A stretch of DNA of 64,000 nucleotides from Sporolactobacillus sp. CQH2019 (GCF_028765345.1 NZ_JARAJZ010000006.1:142861-206860); one strand, 5' to 3'; counted from the stretch's first letter, positions 8,894-18,592 are shown. Program-made: numbers and translations. Notes: generated from the letters alone by a model not told the origin.

Positions 8894-10825
8894 ATGTCAT
8901 ATAAAATTATTGCGGCAACCGGATGCCCGACAGGAATTGCCCACACGTATATGGCACAGGAGGCACTCCAAGAGGCGGCAAAGAAAAGAAATGTATCAAT
9001 AAAAGTTGAAACTCACGGACAAAGCGGAGTTGAAAATGCACTGACAGAAAAGGAGATAAAGGATGCCGAGGGAGTGATCATTGCTGCGGATATTGATGTG
9101 AATCCTGATCGATTTGCCGGCAAAAGAGTTATTAATGTTTCCGTATCTAAAGGCATGAAGGATGCAGAGGAACTTGTTGATGCCATATTAAATGATTCAA
9201 GCATCCCTGTATATAAGGGAAACGGACTGGAAAATGCCACATCCGGATCATCCGGTGAAAACATTTCAAGCGGATTTTGGCATACACTGTACATTCAGCT
9301 TATGAATGGTGTGTCCCATATGATCCCGGTTGTTGTGGCCGGTGGTGTTATGCTGGCCGTTTCTTTCTTCTGGGGAATTAACTCGGCAGATCCGAAAAGT
9401 TCACAATATAATCAGTTTGCCTACATGCTGAATACACTCGGCGGCATGACGATGAATCTGATGGTTCCGGTTTTATGCGCTTATATTGCTGAAGCGATCG
9501 GAAAACGTGCAGGTTTGATCGCTGGTTTTGCGACAGGTATGCTTGCATTTACAAATGGAACCGGTTTCCTGGGCGGGATTGTCGGCGGTTTTCTTGCCGG
9601 GTACGTGACTGTTCTGTTGAAATATCTATTTAAAAAAGTTCCAAAACAACTTAACGGACTGAAAGAAATTTTTATCTATCCTTTGCTGGGCGTGTTCATT
9701 TCGACTGCTATTATGTGGTTTCTCTCATCGCCAATGAAGGACATTAATCAAGGCATGATGGCTTTTCTGAAAGGCATGCAGAACTCGGACCCGATTATTC
9801 TCGGACTCATCGTCGGAGCTATGGCGGCGTTTGACTTCGGCGGCCCGGTGAACAAAGCGGCTTACTTAACCGGTGTTGCCCTTCTCGGCCAGGGAAATTT
9901 CTATTTTATGTCCGGGGTCTCAGCAGCCTGTATTGCTCCCCCGCTTGCGACAGGTTTTGCCGTTTTATTGAATAGAAAAGCCTATACTAGTGAGGAAAGG
10001 AATGCAGGTTATGTGAACTTTCTGCTGGGGTCTACGCATATTACGGAAGGAGCCATTCCATTCGCTGCCAAAAACCCGTTCCTGAATATTCCATCATTCA
10101 TGATTGGATCGGCCATTGCAGCCATTCTGAGCTACGCGACGAAGATCAGTGATCCGGCACCTCATGGCGGTTTCATCATACTTCCGCTCGTAAACCATCC
10201 GCTATTATGGGTGCTTTGGATCGTGATTGGCGCTCTGGTATCCGGAATCCTTCTGGCTTTGTCTGCAGGGAAACAGGCAAGAAAAAATGCTGTGCTTAAT
10301 CAGCCCGCTCATACTGCCGATTTTAAAAATAGTACCCAATCAGTCAGAAATTCCCTGAATTTGGTCACTCCAGTGACCGGGCCCGATCCGGGAAGCATTC
10401 TCAAAAAGCAGAATATCGAATTTGACGTTGAGGCTAAAACCCGGGAAGATGTTCTAAAATATCTGGCCGATTTAGCTGTCAGGAATCAGGATGCTGTGGA
10501 TTCAGAGCCTGTATACCAAAAATATCTGGCAAGGGAACAGCAAGGATCTACAGGGATGGAAAAGGGCATTGCTATCCCGCATGCTCAGGATGCCGCAATA
10601 AAAAGATCCAGTATGATGATATTGAAATTAAAAACACCGATTGAATGGCAGACGCTGGATGGAGGGAAAATTGACACGGTGATTTCATTCCTTATTCCGG
10701 AAAATAGTGCCGATCATCTTAAATATTTGGCCAATGTATCTAAACTGCTGGCACATGACCATTTTATTAAACAGTTGAAAAACGCTCATTCAAAGGAAGA
10801 CATTCGTAAGCTATTTAGTTTATGA
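8894..10825 (+). CDS. fruA: Fructose-family PTS enzyme EIIBCA
   Basis: A 643-residue PTS permease in the order EIIB-EIIC-EIIA. EIIB occupies residues ~1-105 with phosphorylatable Cys11 in AATGCPTGIAHTYMA. EIIC spans ~130-460 as membrane segments. EIIA covers ~495-643 with phosphorylatable His563 in GIAIPHAQD. It imports fructose, or a close ketose, as the 1-phosphate using phosphate from HPr. The B-C-A order differs from FruA proteins that carry EIIA first, but is known in Firmicutes. It follows fruK by 6 bases and ends just before a terminator at 10892. The upstream RpiR gene and palindrome suggest sugar-responsive control. Confidence 0.9.
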   Translation: MSYKIIAATGCPTGIAHTYMAQEALQEAAKKRNVSIKVETHGQSGVENALTEKEIKDAEGVIIAADIDVNPDRFAGKRVINVSVSKGMKDAEELVDAILNDSSIPVYKGNGLENATSGSSGENISSGFWHTLYIQLMNGVSHMIPVVVAGGVMLAVSFFWGINSADPKSSQYNQFAYMLNTLGGMTMNLMVPVLCAYIAEAIGKRAGLIAGFATGMLAFTNGTGFLGGIVGGFLAGYVTVLLKYLFKKVPKQLNGLKEIFIYPLLGVFISTAIMWFLSSPMKDINQGMMAFLKGMQNSDPIILGLIVGAMAAFDFGGPVNKAAYLTGVALLGQGNFYFMSGVSAACIAPPLATGFAVLLNRKAYTSEERNAGYVNFLLGSTHITEGAIPFAAKNPFLNIPSFMIGSAIAAILSYATKISDPAPHGGFIILPLVNHPLLWVLWIVIGALVSGILLALSAGKQARKNAVLNQPAHTADFKNSTQSVRNSLNLVTPVTGPDPGSILKKQNIEFDVEAKTREDVLKYLADLAVRNQDAVDSEPVYQKYLAREQQGSTGMEKGIAIPHAQDAAIKRSSMMILKLKTPIEWQTLDGGKIDTVISFLIPENSADHLKYLANVSKLLAHDHFIKQLKNAHSKEDIRKLFSL

Positions 10826-10891
10826 GCAGATAATCTATGGGAGCGCTTCAGCTGCAGTTGAAAATGCAGGACATTATAATGATCTTTTTAG

Positions 10892-10925
10892 CCGAAAGGG
10901 AGATGCTGCCTTTCGGTTCTTTTTG
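10892..10925 (+). terminator. Terminator of the fructose operon
   Basis: CCGAAAGG (10892-10899) pairs perfectly with CCTTTCGG (10909-10916), followed by TTCTTTTT. It lies 66 bases after the PTS gene. Confidence 0.85.
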
Positions 10926-10963
10926 CAGGCCACAATCCGAAGATAATTATGATAGGAAAGGAG

Positions 10964-10996
10964 AAATGTCCGCATCTCGAACTTCTCCGGACATTT
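10964..10996 (-). terminator. Hairpin, possible terminator of the downstream minus-strand kinase
   Basis: AAATGTCCG (10964-10972) and CGGACATTT (10988-10996) form a perfect 9-bp stem with a 15-base loop. It lies about 150 bases beyond the stop of the minus-strand kinase at 11143. The run after the stem on the minus strand is only partly T-rich, so terminator function is uncertain. Nothing else is seen in 10926-11142. Confidence 0.4.
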
Positions 10997-11142
10997 GTCG
11001 GCTGAATGATAAAAGCACTTTTCTTGAGCAGTGTGTACATTTCCAGAAATTCCCTTTGATCTTATTCGGACTTGTTTGGATTTCCGGCAAAAGGGGTGTT
11101 GGTTCAGCAAGTCCTGAATAGACAACTGCCTTCCGGATCGTA

Positions 11143-12075
11143 TTATCTCTCGATCTTTTCTATATGCACTTCATGAAGCAGTTTTTTATAATCGTCCAGA
11201 ATGACGTGCGCCGTTTCAAAGGTCATGGCATTGGCGGCGGACAGGGCGATCGATTTTTTCAGCATCTCTTCAGGCGGAAGCTGTTCGGACAGCGAGACGC
11301 TCAGCGATGCAACCATAGAATCGCCGCATCCGAGCGTACTTTTTACTTCAATATCCGGAGCCTGTCCGCGCCAGACGCCGCTGTCGCAGATCAGCATGGC
11401 ACCGTCTCCGCCCAGAGAAACGAGGATATAAGGAACTCCTTGTCTGACAAGCTGCTGACCGAAAGCGATTATTTCCGCGTCATCGGCCTTTTCCCTGCCC
11501 ATTAATTCAGTTATTTCTTTACGATTCGGTTTGATCAGGTCAGGCTTTTGATCAACTGCCAACTTCAGCCATTCTCCGGATGTATCGACAATCACGCAGC
11601 GGCACGAATGTCTGGCCGTGCGGACCAGATTGAGAAAATAATCTTTGTCGACGCCGGCGGGGACGCTGCCGCAGATCGTTACAGCATCACTTGCCGAGGC
11701 GAGTTTTTTAAACTGTTCCATCAGGGATGCACACTCTTCATGGCTGACCGATGGACCCGCTTCAAGCAGCTCGGTCCTTCTGCCGCTTTTTTCAAACAGC
11801 TGGATGTTCGTCCGTGTCGATTCCTTGATTCTAATAAAATAATTGCCGATTTTCTCATCTTTAAAGCAGCGGACAAAAATACCGGCCACATCGCCTCCCA
11901 GAAAACCCGTGGCATTAACCCGGCAGTCCAGATCACGAAGGACCTTTGCGACATCGATGCCCTTGCCGGCTGCCGATTCGGATAAAAGCCGGGTACGATT
12001 TGTGTCGCCAACGGCCAGTTCGTCGGTTGCAAGCAGTTGATCGAGTGCGGGATTCAAGGTGACAGTGGTGATCAT
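11143..12075 (-). CDS. Second 1-phosphofructokinase family kinase
   Basis: A 310-residue PfkB kinase with canonical motifs: TVTLNPALDQ at the N-terminus, SAAGKGIDVAKVL for sugar binding and STLGCGDSMVAS as the catalytic/anion-hole motif. It keeps glycine-rich positions that the kinase at 7955 has altered, so it may be the better 1-phosphofructokinase of the two. The ATG at 12075 is preceded by GGAGATG. It stands alone, with no PTS partner on its strand. It may serve another phosphoketose such as tagatose-6-phosphate. About 2.25 kb separates the two paralogues. Confidence 0.82.
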   Translation of the reverse strand: MITTVTLNPALDQLLATDELAVGDTNRTRLLSESAAGKGIDVAKVLRDLDCRVNATGFLGGDVAGIFVRCFKDEKIGNYFIRIKESTRTNIQLFEKSGRRTELLEAGPSVSHEECASLMEQFKKLASASDAVTICGSVPAGVDKDYFLNLVRTARHSCRCVIVDTSGEWLKLAVDQKPDLIKPNRKEITELMGREKADDAEIIAFGQQLVRQGVPYILVSLGGDGAMLICDSGVWRGQAPDIEVKSTLGCGDSMVASLSVSLSEQLPPEEMLKKSIALSAANAMTFETAHVILDDYKKLLHEVHIEKIER

Positions 12076-12154
12076 TTTTTCATCTCCAGTCTGATTTTAT
12101 TGGCAAGCAAAGAAATTGCCTTCTTATTATGGGCCGATGATTGAGTAAATATTG

Positions 12155-12429
12155 GATTATACGAATATCCTTTTAGCTCATTTTTCTGCTGTGCCGTCAA
12201 ATGGTGTCCGACTTTTCCTGAGACCGTTCATCGTTCGAAAGCCGGAAAATCATTCCGCAATCAATAAATTTCCATAATGATTTGATAGCTCCGAATAGAG
12301 GACGACCGAAAAACTGCGCGTAATGACCGAAAAACCGCATGTAACAACCGAAAAACTGCACTTGGCGACCGAAAAACCGCGCGTAATGACCGAAAAAATC
12401 GCTGTGACGACCGATAAATAGTTTCTAAC
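12155..12429. repeat. Repeat family 1, copy A: ~130-bp head plus six 21-bp units
   Basis: From 12304 to 12429 there are six consecutive units of exactly 21 bp, each opening with a core close to GACCGAAAAACYGC. The last reads GACCGATAAATAG. They are preceded by a ~130-bp head (about 12155-12292) that closely matches 44550-44680: both contain CTGCTGTGCCGTCAAAT, a TTTCCTGAG block and TTCCATAAYGATTTGATAG. The translated frames give only a low-complexity FRSL-type repeat, so I treat this as non-coding. The rest of 12076-12556 holds no gene. Confidence 0.85.
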
Positions 12430-12556
12430 GGTCTCATAATCCTGGCATACAATTTTCCAGTATAAACAGGTTGACTTTGTCCTTTTCTACATAAAAAAAT
12501 ATTTTCGATAGGATTATCCGCGGACCGATGGCAGGCCTGTCCGATCAACGATGATT

Positions 12557-14164
12557 TTAACCTAATTTCATGTCCTTATCTCCCGCTGCTGCGTCGTCCG
12601 TTTCGTCTGCCGCATCGTCAAAAATCGCTTTCGGCAGGCAGGTATGGGTGCCCCAGTAATAGGCTACGAGTGAAATAAGTGCGACGGTCAGAAAGTCCCA
12701 CGGCTGCTGCAGTATCCCGATCCCGCCGAAAATGCCGAAGTAGGAGGCGGCCATGATCGCGGCATAGTAAAAGATCAGCCAGAGGGAAGATTTGACTTGC
12801 TGCTGAATCGTTACTTTATCCGTCGGGACTGCTTTTCTAAATAACAGATAGATGACGAACATCGCTATTTGCGAACCGAGCAGCCAGGAAAGGTTACTCC
12901 AGCCGGACCAATAGACAATCAGTGAAGCGATGATGAATGAGAGCGGCCCGATGACCGACATCCCTTTTAAAAAGAACGGACGCGGCAGATCGGGTGCATT
13001 TCTCCTGAAGGAGGCGGCGGAGACCGGAGCGATCGCATAGCTGAGAATCAATGCGGCGGAAACGACCCCGACTAATGCCTCCCAGGAAGGAAAGGGCAAT
13101 GTCCAGAAGATGGAGAGGATAAAAGAAAGCCAGAGAGCCGGACGGGGAACGCCGGATTTTTTATCTATCTTCGTGAATATCTTGAACAGGGTCCCGCTTT
13201 TTGCCCATCCGTATACGACGCGGGATGATGCCGACATGAAGATATTCCCTGTACCGGTCGGAGAAATAATGGCATCCGTGATGATAAAAAAGGTCAGCCA
13301 GGCGAAGCCGAGACTGATGGCGATATCGCGGAACGGAAGACTGAATTTGTTTGAAATGTCGGTCCATCCGGATGAAAGTATGTTCGTCGGGATGCCTCCG
13401 ATAAAAGCAATCTGAAGAAACAGATAGACGATCGTCGCCAGAACGGCGGACAGGATCAGGGCAATGGGAATGGTTTTCTGGGGATTTCTGGCCTCGCTTG
13501 CCACGGAAACAATCGGCGTCAGGCCCAGATAGGCAAAGATGATCCCGCCCACGGAGATGGCCGACTGGATTCCGGATAATCCGAAAGGCGCAAAGCCTTC
13601 GACCGTAAAATTATGAAGCTTTATCTGCGACAATAAAACGACAATCGTCAGTAACGGAACCACAAATTTGAAGAGTGTAATAATGGTATTGGATCTGGCG
13701 AAGATTTTAACACTCCAGTAATTTAAAACAAAAAATAAAACGAGCAGTATAAATTGAAACAGCCATCCGGCAACGGTCGGAAGAGTGGATCCTTTCTGAG
13801 TCAGAAAGGGGATCCATGAAGCAGTATACTGGCGGGCTGCCTCGACTTCAATTGCAACCAGGCTTGAATTGGCGATCAGCGTGATAAATCCGATAAGATA
13901 GCCCATTATCGGTCCGTGAGAATATACCGGAAAACGGACAACGGCGCCGGCCCGCGGCAGAGATGCACCGAGTTCGGAGAAAACCAAACCTAACAGAAGA
14001 ATGGCAAAGCCGCCGATAACCCATGACAGGATACCGGCCGGACCCGCAATTGAGGCGACATGGCTGGAAGCGAACAGCCATCCTGAACCGAACATAGAAC
14101 CGAATCCAATAAAAGTAAGGTCGGACAACGTGAGTTGCCGTTTAAATTTTCCTTGATCTGACAA
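12557..14164 (-). CDS. APC-family amino acid permease
   Basis: A permease of about 535 residues with about 14 membrane segments. GFGSMFGSGWLFASSHVAS lies at TM1 and IIFAYLGLTPIVSVASEARN near TM6, both typical APC substrate-site motifs. There is a short acidic cytoplasmic tail. I place the start at TTG 14164 because CCAGAGGTG lies 6 bases before it; an in-frame GTG three codons earlier overlaps that ribosome site. It is transcribed in the same direction as the GabR-type regulator at 14252 and ends next to repeat copy A. Its closeness to the GABA genes suggests amino acid/GABA traffic, possibly exchange, but the substrate is not readable. Confidence 0.82.
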   Translation of the reverse strand: MSDQGKFKRQLTLSDLTFIGFGSMFGSGWLFASSHVASIAGPAGILSWVIGGFAILLLGLVFSELGASLPRAGAVVRFPVYSHGPIMGYLIGFITLIANSSLVAIEVEAARQYTASWIPFLTQKGSTLPTVAGWLFQFILLVLFFVLNYWSVKIFARSNTIITLFKFVVPLLTIVVLLSQIKLHNFTVEGFAPFGLSGIQSAISVGGIIFAYLGLTPIVSVASEARNPQKTIPIALILSAVLATIVYLFLQIAFIGGIPTNILSSGWTDISNKFSLPFRDIAISLGFAWLTFFIITDAIISPTGTGNIFMSASSRVVYGWAKSGTLFKIFTKIDKKSGVPRPALWLSFILSIFWTLPFPSWEALVGVVSAALILSYAIAPVSAASFRRNAPDLPRPFFLKGMSVIGPLSFIIASLIVYWSGWSNLSWLLGSQIAMFVIYLLFRKAVPTDKVTIQQQVKSSLWLIFYYAAIMAASYFGIFGGIGILQQPWDFLTVALISLVAYYWGTHTCLPKAIFDDAADETDDAAAGDKDMKLG

Positions 14165-14251
14165 TGATTTCACCTCTGGATAGTCAATACCTGCATCTCT
14201 GATGTTTCATTTTCAAATGCTGGGAAGTCCGGAAACAGATTTCGTTTGTGA

Positions 14252-15670
14252 TTATCCGTAAACGGCGCGATAAAGTCTGTTTACGCCTTCCTCAATGTTC
14301 TCTTTGGACAAATTAGCGAAGCCGAGAATAAATCTCGGTTCCCGGTCGTTGATGCAGCTTCTCAAGAAACATCGTCTTAAACTGTATAGTTCAAGCTTTT
14401 CCTCATCTGCCCGTCTGAGTATGGCGTCGACATTTTCTCCGCTCTTAAAGGCAGACATAAAATGAAGCCCTGCATTTGCTCCATAAATCGTGACATCATC
14501 GCCGAATTTTTTTCCCAGTTCCTCAATCAATCGCATTCGCCGTTCCGAATAGATCTGTTTCATCCGTTTGATATGCTTCCGATATTCTCCTGAATCAATG
14601 AATTCCTGCAGGGTCAATTGTATGAGTGCACTGCACGTCTGCATAATAAAACGGGATTTTTCCCTGAATGCTTTCAGTAAGCGCTGGGGCAGCACCATAT
14701 AACTGATTCGCAGACCGGGAAGCAGTGATTTGGAAAAAGTGCCGATGTAGATCACTTTGTCGAAAGCGTCTAATCCTTGCAGCGATGGAATCGTGTCGCA
14801 CTCGTATTTGAATTCGCTGTCGTAATCATCTTCAATGATAAAACGGTTTTCTGAACGTGACGCCCAATTTAATAGTTGAATGCGCCGGGATATCGGCATG
14901 ACGATGCCTGTCGGAAACTGGTGCGAAGGCGTAATATAGAGCACATCGGGATTGATCCGGTTGATTTCATTCATTTTAATGCCGCGGTCATCCAGTTCAA
15001 TTGTCCGTACATCGGCATGCTGCATCGTTAATAATCGGTAGATTCTTTTATAGCCCGGCTCCTCCATCGCGAAGGTTGCATTTTGAAAAAAAGATTGGCG
15101 GAGCAGCTGAACGAGCACCTGAGTTCCTCCGCCCAGGACAATCTGTTCAGGAAAGCACTTCACGCCCCGGGTGACCGATAAAAGTCGGCTAATGGTGCGG
15201 CGGACTGAATAGATACCTTGAGGAAAACGAGACGGGTCGTCGCTTAGTTCCGTTCGTCTTGATCTGAGCGCCTTATGTTCGCAATTCAGCCAGCTGTCAA
15301 AAGGGAAGCAGGATCGGTCGGCGGACATATGGGAGAATGACAGCCAGTCTTTTCTTGAATCAGGCGATTCGGCAAGTTCAGGATTCAAAGCTCTTGAAGA
15401 GCCGAACGGGACCGGAAGCGTATCAAGCTTTTCTACATAAAAGCCGCTCCGCTCTTTTGCATAAATATAGCCCTCGGCAAGAAGCTGCTGATAAGCACTG
15501 TTCACCGAGTTGACGCTGACTTTTAATCCCTTCGCAAGGTCGCGCTTTGAAGGCAACTTCTCATGAGGCAAAAAATGATGCAGCAGAATTTCCTTTTTCA
15601 ACTGCCTGTAAATCTGTCGATAAATATAATCACTTTTCCGGTCGGCTGATCGCATGTTTAAAGTTAACAT
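14252..15670 (-). CDS. gabR: GabR/MocR-type regulator (GntR HTH + aminotransferase fold)
   Basis: A 472-residue chimeric regulator. Residues ~10-80 form a GntR winged helix (YRQLKKEILLHHFLP, LPSKRDLAKGLKVSVNSV). Residues ~110-470 form a type-I aminotransferase fold with IIEDDYDSEFKYE and the PLP-lysine region IGTFSKSLLPGLRISYM. In this family PLP and GABA act as ligands and the protein both represses itself and activates gabT. Start ATG 15670 follows CAGGAG at good spacing. It is divergent from the GABA aminotransferase at 15771 with about 100 bp between, the classical gabR-gabT layout. Regulator class is secure; GABA as ligand is inferred from the neighbour. Confidence 0.9.
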   Translation of the reverse strand: MLTLNMRSADRKSDYIYRQIYRQLKKEILLHHFLPHEKLPSKRDLAKGLKVSVNSVNSAYQQLLAEGYIYAKERSGFYVEKLDTLPVPFGSSRALNPELAESPDSRKDWLSFSHMSADRSCFPFDSWLNCEHKALRSRRTELSDDPSRFPQGIYSVRRTISRLLSVTRGVKCFPEQIVLGGGTQVLVQLLRQSFFQNATFAMEEPGYKRIYRLLTMQHADVRTIELDDRGIKMNEINRINPDVLYITPSHQFPTGIVMPISRRIQLLNWASRSENRFIIEDDYDSEFKYECDTIPSLQGLDAFDKVIYIGTFSKSLLPGLRISYMVLPQRLLKAFREKSRFIMQTCSALIQLTLQEFIDSGEYRKHIKRMKQIYSERRMRLIEELGKKFGDDVTIYGANAGLHFMSAFKSGENVDAILRRADEEKLELYSLRRCFLRSCINDREPRFILGFANLSKENIEEGVNRLYRAVYG

Positions 15671-15684
15671 AGAATCAACTCCTG

Positions 15685-15725
15685 ACACCAAAGAAAATTG
15701 AAAATTGATACTTTACATAATACCA
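15685..15725. promoter_or_regulatory. Candidate GabR binding region
   Basis: The gabR-gabT intergenic region has ATACCA at 15720-15725 and the near match ACACCA at 15685-15690. Bacillus subtilis GabR binds direct ATACCA repeats in the same position. The spacing here (35 bases start to start) is close to, but not identical with, what I recall for that site. Confidence 0.45.
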
Positions 15726-15770
15726 ATAATTTATAAAAATATCTATAAAAAGGTAGGGGGGATTTAAATC

Positions 15771-17093
15771 ATGAGTATCAACAACCTGGAGAAGATATCG
15801 ACAAAAGAATGGCAGGATAAGCGCGATCGCTACGTCGCTGCGGCAATCGGCAACGGAAATCGTCATATTGCCGCTAAAGCAGACGGGGCGATTATTACAG
15901 ATATTGACGGCAACCGCTTTATCGATTTTGCCGGAGCCATCGGTGTTCAAAATGTCGGGCACTGTCATCCCAAGGTTGTGAAAGCCGTCAAAAAACAAGT
16001 GGATGATTATATTCATCCGGGATTCAACGTTATCATGTATCCGTCCTATATTGAATTATGTGAAAAGTTATGCCATCTTGCTCCGGGTTCGTTTGCCAAA
16101 AAAGCCCTGTTATTGAATTCCGGTGCCGAAGCAGTAGAGAACGCGGTTAAAATTGCCCGCCGCTACACGGGCCGTCAGGCAGTTGTTACGTTCGACCGCG
16201 CCTTTCACGGACGGACCAATCTGACAATGAGTATGACCAGCAAGGTCGTTCCTTATAAATTCGGTTTCGGCCCGTTTTCATCGGAAACGTACCAGGCGCC
16301 TTATCCTTATTATTATCGGAAGCCGGAAGGACTGAGCGACGAGGCATACGATCAGCAAATCATTGATGCGTTTGAATACTTTTTCCTGAGTACGGTGGCT
16401 CCTGAATCCGTAGCCTGCATCGTCATGGAACCGGTGCAGGGCGAAGGCGGATTTATCATTCCTTCCAAGCGATTTGTCACGTACGTGAGAGAATTCTGCA
16501 CAAAGCACGGTATCGTTTTTATCGCGGATGAAATTCAGGCCGGTTTTGCCCGGACGGGGAAAATGTTCGCGATCGAAAATTTTGATTGCATTCCGGACTT
16601 AATGACGGTGTCTAAATCGATCGCTGCCGGATTTCCGCTCAGCGGTGTCGTCGGCAAGGCAGAAATCATTGATGCGTGCGATATTAAAGGATCGCTCGGC
16701 GGCACCTATTGCGGCAGTCCCGTTGCCTGCGCCGCTGCGCTGGCTGTGCTCGAAATTATTGAGGAAGAGCGGCTTGCGGATCGGGCGGAAAAGATCGGCG
16801 CGGCCATTGAGCGAAGGGCACTTCAATGGAAGGAGCATTTTTCATTTGTCGGCGATGTCAGACGTTTGGGCGCGATGGCGGCTGTCGAATTTGTGAAAGA
16901 CCGGGCATCCAAAACTCCCGACAAAGAGCGAACGGACAAAATTGTACAGTTTGCCAATGAACACGGATTGCTTCTGCTGAATGCCGGGCTGAGAGGAAAC
17001 TGTATCCGCTTCCTGTCGCCGCTGACAATTCCTGAAAATGAGCTGTACGAGGGCCTTGATATTATAGAGAAAGGCATGGAATCCGTGCAGTAA
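15771..17093 (+). CDS. gabT: 4-aminobutyrate aminotransferase
   Basis: A 440-residue class-III PLP aminotransferase that would move the amino group of GABA (or a similar omega-amine) to 2-oxoglutarate, giving succinate semialdehyde. Visible landmarks are LLNSGAEAVENAVKIAR for cofactor phosphate, FIADEIQAGFARTG with the PLP Asp, and the Schiff-base Lys282 in TVSKSIAAGFPLSG. Start ATG follows AGGGGGGAT. It is divergent from gabR and followed by a permease at 17219. No succinate-semialdehyde dehydrogenase is seen in the window. A decayed paralogue lies at 977-1715. Confidence 0.9.
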   Translation: MSINNLEKISTKEWQDKRDRYVAAAIGNGNRHIAAKADGAIITDIDGNRFIDFAGAIGVQNVGHCHPKVVKAVKKQVDDYIHPGFNVIMYPSYIELCEKLCHLAPGSFAKKALLLNSGAEAVENAVKIARRYTGRQAVVTFDRAFHGRTNLTMSMTSKVVPYKFGFGPFSSETYQAPYPYYYRKPEGLSDEAYDQQIIDAFEYFFLSTVAPESVACIVMEPVQGEGGFIIPSKRFVTYVREFCTKHGIVFIADEIQAGFARTGKMFAIENFDCIPDLMTVSKSIAAGFPLSGVVGKAEIIDACDIKGSLGGTYCGSPVACAAALAVLEIIEEERLADRAEKIGAAIERRALQWKEHFSFVGDVRRLGAMAAVEFVKDRASKTPDKERTDKIVQFANEHGLLLLNAGLRGNCIRFLSPLTIPENELYEGLDIIEKGMESVQ

Positions 17094-17158
17094 TTCCATA
17101 AAGAAAACTGTGAGGATCCGGCTCAGTACGGATGACGCAAACAAGGGTAAATAACTAG

Positions 17159-17212
17159 CCTCAAAGGACAAGCTGATGGGTGTGCTAAAGCTTAACTTGA
17201 TAATTTGAGGTG
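17159..17212 (+). promoter_or_regulatory. Inverted repeat covering the ribosome site of the permease
   Basis: CCTCAAA (17159-17165) is complementary to TTTGAGG (17204-17210), which includes the ribosome binding site TGAGGTG of the ATG at 17219. Pairing would hide the site in the mRNA. The stem is only 7 bp with a 38-base loop, so the effect is uncertain. Confidence 0.35.
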
Positions 17213-17218
17213 AAAAAA

Positions 17219-18592
17219 ATGGATTCGGAACATTTATCCTTTAAACCGACGCTGAAGTTGTATCAGGTTGTTTTATTTGGACTGGCCTATATGGCGCCGA
17301 TGATTGTCTTCGGCATTTTCGGCGTGATTGCACAGACAGCACAAGGACTTGTCGTACCCGCCTATTTGGTTTCTCTTGTCGCCATGCTTTTCACTGCTTT
17401 CAGTTATGGACAAATGGTTAAAGCCTTTCCGACTGCCGGATCCGCTTATACGTATGTCAGAAAATCGATCAGTTCCCATCTGGGCTTTTTAGTGGGATGG
17501 GCGATTCTGCTGGATTATATTTTCATACCGATGGCTATCTGGCTGATCGGAGCTTCCTATTTAACGGCCATGTTCCCTGCCGTGCCGACATGGGTCTGGA
17601 TTCTCATTTTCATTGGCATCACTTCTATTATAAACATCATTGGCATTCAGGTCGCCACCAACATAAATTTCCTGATGATGGCTTTCCAGTTTCTTGTTAT
17701 TGCCCTCTTTGTTATTTTGAGCATTCGCAGCCTTCTCGGAGGGACCGGAGCAGGTGCGCTCTGGTCGGTAAAATTGTTTGCCGGGGACGGGAATGGCTCT
17801 CTGTCCGCAGTGCTGGCCGGTGCATCGATTGCCTGCTACTCTTATCTGGGATTCGATGCGATCACGACGCTGACTGAGGAAACCATCCGTCCCGAAAAGA
17901 CAATGCCGCGCGCTATTCTTCTGACAACTCTGATAGGGGGAATAATCTTTATTGCCGCTTCTTATTTTTCACAATTAGTACATCCGGATTATCTTCATTT
18001 CAGCGATGTTTCTTCCGCAGGCCTGGACATTGCAAAAGAAATCGGCGGAAATCTATTCAGCGCGCTGTTCCTGGCCGGACTGATTATTGCGCAATTTGCT
18101 TCGGGCTTATCCGCCCAGGCCAGTGCTTCGAGGCTGATGTACGCCATGGGACGAGATGGAGTTTTCCCTAAAAAAGTGTTCGGCACCCTGAGCAGAAAAT
18201 TCGGCACGCCGATGTTTAACATCATCTTAATCGGTATCCTGTCATTGCTGGCCTTGACCATGACAGTGGCAACGTCTACATCGTTCATTAACTTCGGTGC
18301 CTTTTCAGCTTTTACTTTTGTTAATATATCTGTATTTTCCCACTACTTTGTTAAAAAAAGGGAAAGAGGCGCAAAAGCTTTTTGGAAATTCCTGGTCTGT
18401 CCCTTAGCGGGAGCCTGCTGTACCTTACTATTGTTAATTCACCTTGACCGCGCCGCATTAACGCTTGGCCTTTCCTGGCTGGCTGTCGGCTTTGTCTATT
18501 TGCTGGTCCTGACAAAGATGTTTAAAAAGGAGCCTCCGGAATTGCGCTTCGATGCGGAAACAGACAGCTATTCACATGATCTGGCGAATTGA
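17219..18592 (+). CDS. APC-family permease, probable GABA/amino acid importer
   Basis: A 457-residue transporter with about 12 membrane segments. Motifs are LAYMAPMIVFGIFG in TM1 and CYSYLGFDAITTLTEETIRP around TM6-7, followed by the RAILLTTLIGG helix. Start ATG 17219 follows TGAGGTG; an in-frame GTG at 17210 overlaps that site. It lies 125 bases after gabT on the same strand, so cotranscription under GabR is likely. GABA or another gabT substrate is the natural guess, but it is inferred only from context. The C-terminus is a short hydrophilic tail. Confidence 0.85.
   Translation: MDSEHLSFKPTLKLYQVVLFGLAYMAPMIVFGIFGVIAQTAQGLVVPAYLVSLVAMLFTAFSYGQMVKAFPTAGSAYTYVRKSISSHLGFLVGWAILLDYIFIPMAIWLIGASYLTAMFPAVPTWVWILIFIGITSIINIIGIQVATNINFLMMAFQFLVIALFVILSIRSLLGGTGAGALWSVKLFAGDGNGSLSAVLAGASIACYSYLGFDAITTLTEETIRPEKTMPRAILLTTLIGGIIFIAASYFSQLVHPDYLHFSDVSSAGLDIAKEIGGNLFSALFLAGLIIAQFASGLSAQASASRLMYAMGRDGVFPKKVFGTLSRKFGTPMFNIILIGILSLLALTMTVATSTSFINFGAFSAFTFVNISVFSHYFVKKRERGAKAFWKFLVCPLAGACCTLLLLIHLDRAALTLGLSWLAVGFVYLLVLTKMFKKEPPELRFDAETDSYSHDLAN

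Noticed and set aside
12261-12548. Minus-strand 95-codon frame over repeat copy A
   Set aside because: Low-complexity translation of the 21-bp units without a ribosome site.
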